The position numbers were made by a program, and so were the translations under genes. Below are positions 62,197-64,000 of a DNA stretch of 64,000 nucleotides, piece after piece. The DNA is taken from positions 27,407,461 through 27,471,460 of the forward strand of contig OY747713.1 in NCBI GenBank assembly GCA_963556495.2. Reading direction: 5' to 3'. A model generated the notes under the pieces. The model searched no databases and was not told the origin of the DNA. It saw only the letters and a list, made by a program, of their open reading frames with translations. This stretch comes from Valencia hispanica (Eukaryota > Chordata > Actinopteri > Cyprinodontiformes > Valenciidae). How positions within the stretch are numbered: position 1 is the stretch's first letter; each line of letters begins with the position of its first letter.

Positions 62197-64000
62197 ATGT
62201 ACAGTTTCCTGGGTGGGGGCCTGTTCTGTGCCATCGTAGGTAACATCCTGCTGGTGGTCTCTACCGCCACAGACTACTGGATGCAGTATCGTCTGTCTGG
62301 AAACAACGCCCATCAGGGTCTGTGGCGGTACTGTATGTCCAACAAGTGCTACATGCAGACTGACAGCATAGGTAAAATCATTTTCAGTTTCAATATTTCC
62401 ACTTTGTAATGCATGAATTGTGACACTTTTCTCCCTGATTGTTTTTGTATCGTATTTATTGTATATTATTCAAGCCTGACAGTTTAAAAAACTTGCACCA
62501 ACAAGGATTGTGGTTCATTTTTGTTTTTTGCTGTAAAGTCGAGTTAAGTTGTAAAAACTTTACGTATTTGTTTAAGTGTGGAAGATTCGAGTCAGCTGAT
62601 AGTTCTCTGTAGGTAATTTATCAAAACAATCTGGACTGATCAAAAATGCCACAAGGGCTCAGTTCAGCAAAGAAAAGGCCGTGAACTCACAGTGAGAACA
62701 TGTTTTATACAATATAATGAAGAACATAATGGTCTGTTAGTCCATATGACAACATGAACTGTTTCTGTTCCAACTACATAGTTATTGACACATTATATAC
62801 TGTATGATCAATCAAGATTCTCCACATTCCAGGGGCTCGCGTGGCGTAGGGGTTAGAGCGGGTGCCCCATGTATGAAAGCCTCAGTCTTCAACACAGCTG
62901 TCGTGTGTTCGAATCCTGGCTCCGCTGAAATAAAATAAAGGCCACTATGGCCACAAAACCTTAAAAAGAAAAAGATTCTCTGCACTCTGTCTGTGTGTGA
63001 CCCACATGAGATGTTTGCTGGGATCTTCAGATGTCCTGCTTCTCACCATAGTTTTGCAATCCAGTTGCAATATGGCAGTCAAGAAGGCCTTGCTGTGGAT
63101 AGTGAGGGGAACTGAAAGATTCAATGGAATGTCCTTTTTTTTAAACTTTTGCCATAAGGAAAATGGTATCACAGAATCAAAAGCCGAAACTGTCTCAAGC
63201 TGTTAAAATGCTCATTTGTTATCATGATCATGCACTTTATGTTATTACACTTGTATTAAATGCTTTTATCTATTTGTGTTTCTCTTTTGAATATCCCAGA
63301 GAAATGCAATAGAATAATTCAGTTTGTTTATATAGCCCCAATTCACAACACGTCATCTTAAGGCACTTTACAATAACAATAAATTAATTTGATTGATTGG
63401 TTATGATAATGAAATAGCAACATCTAAGATTTCTACTAATTTCTTCCAGCTTATTGGAATGCCACCAGGGCCTTCATGATCCTGTCAGGAATGTCGTGCT
63501 TTGCAGGCATCATCGCTGGCATCATGTCCTTTTCACACTTCTCCTCCTTCGAAAGGTTCAACCGCTCCTTTGCTGCAGGAATCATGTTTTTTATCTCCAG
63601 TGGGTTTTCTATCATTTGCCTATATAGCAAAGACATAGTCAATGTTTTGACATATATATGGACTATAGAGTATGGCTGACATGAACTGTCTGATTCTCAG
63701 CTTTCTTTGTGCTGCTGGCAATGGCAATCTACACTGGTGTGACGGTGAACTTCCTGGGAAGGCGCTTTGGTGATTGGCGTTTCTCCTGGTCCTACATCTT
63801 GGGCTGGGTGGCCATGCTCATGACCTTTTTTGCAGGTGAGAAATTTCAAAGTGCAATACCATGTGAAAGCTTAAACTTCAGATCAAAATCAGAGACACAT
63901 TCTAAAAGAAAGCTCCACTTAAAAGCCAGGCTGTTCATGCAGACTTTTAAGTTCCACACTAATATAAATACCGTCTGTTGCAGGTATTTTCTACATATGC
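62197..64000 (+). CDS. lim2: Lens fibre membrane intrinsic protein Lim2 (MP20), 3' end cut by window
   Basis: Four-helix PMP22/claudin-family protein of lens fibre cell membranes. Exons are 62197-62371, 63450-63599, 63701-63835 and 63984 onward, which is cut at 64000. Phases agree and encode 159 residues of about 173. The start MYSFLGGGLFC matches LIM2. The family signature is present as W28, then G41-L42-W43, C46 and C51. Exon 2 begins AYWNATRAFMILS and carries the second membrane helix. Exon 3 encodes the third helix and the conserved GRRFGDWRFSWSYILGW. Exon 4 begins GIFYIC. At least one untranslated 5' exon is likely, because splice-acceptor-like CAGs sit just before the ATG. Intron 1 contains a tRNA-derived SINE and a LINE tail. 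Confidence 0.93.
62823..62971 (+). mobile_element. tRNA-derived SINE in lim2 intron 1
   Basis: The head has tRNA-like promoters: GTGGCGTAGGGGTTAGAGCG (A box) and GTGTTCGAATCC (B box) spaced about as in a tRNA with a long variable part. The tail is A-rich (ctgaaataaaataaag … aaaaccttaaaaagaa). aagattctc flanks both sides (62814-62822 and 62972-62980). It is not a functional tRNA because no acceptor stem closes. Confidence 0.8.
63314..63400 (-). mobile_element. Short LINE tail
   Basis: cagtttgtttatatagcccc, aattcacaacacgtcatctt and aaggcactttac together match the reverse of the LINE end seen at 18600-18683. It lies 50 bp before lim2 exon 2. Confidence 0.55.

Noticed and set aside
62832..62925. 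Functional tRNA gene
   Set aside because: It has A and B boxes but no pairing acceptor stem, an overlong middle, an A-rich tail and flanking duplications; a SINE explains it better.

Overview
The window reads as nuclear DNA of a teleost fish. It has vertebrate split genes with GT-AG introns, AT-rich intergenic DNA, long microsatellites, many Tc1-type transposons at different stages of decay, and tRNA-derived SINEs and L2/CR1-like LINE tails of types familiar from percomorph fishes. The species cannot be read from the sequence; a percomorph, perhaps cyprinodontiform, fish is a weak guess from the SINE style.

Four host genes can be modelled. From about 1.7 to 29.0 kb, on the minus strand, a znf385d-like gene (three U1-type C2H2 zinc fingers) is spread over eight coding exons whose phases all agree (401 codons). 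From 40.66 to 43.21 kb, minus strand, is rab25 in five exons (209 aa), carrying the RAB25-type leucine where most Rabs have the catalytic glutamine. From 49.42 to 58.34 kb, minus strand, is ubqln4 in eleven exons (620 or 605 aa, depending on which of two in-frame donors is used), with UBL and UBA domains. From 62.2 kb to the right edge, plus strand, is lim2 (lens fibre membrane protein), with its last exon cut by the window end. The rab25-ubqln4 neighbourhood matches the vertebrate RAB25/UBQLN4 linkage. A 48-codon ORF with one membrane helix lies just upstream of rab25.

The rest is largely mobile DNA. One Tc1-like element (3741-5358) is apparently complete: near-identical terminal repeats, TA duplication and an uninterrupted 347-aa transposase with DD38E spacing. 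At least ten other Tc1-type remnants are broken, and several host later insertions: a SINE with an 8-bp duplication, a LINE tail, a solo LTR and an LTR-like block. A hAT/BED element with a near-perfect 8-bp duplication sits in a ubqln4 intron, two foldback elements share a GGGCCCT-type end, and a 30-kb microsatellite cluster is flanked by an imperfect 64-bp inverted repeat. I found no operon, CRISPR, phage or other new multi-gene system. The best leads are the intact DD38E transposon, the ubqln4 competing donors with an in-frame minisatellite, and the small membrane-protein ORF next to rab25. Domain and family names rest on recognition of the sequence, not on database searches.
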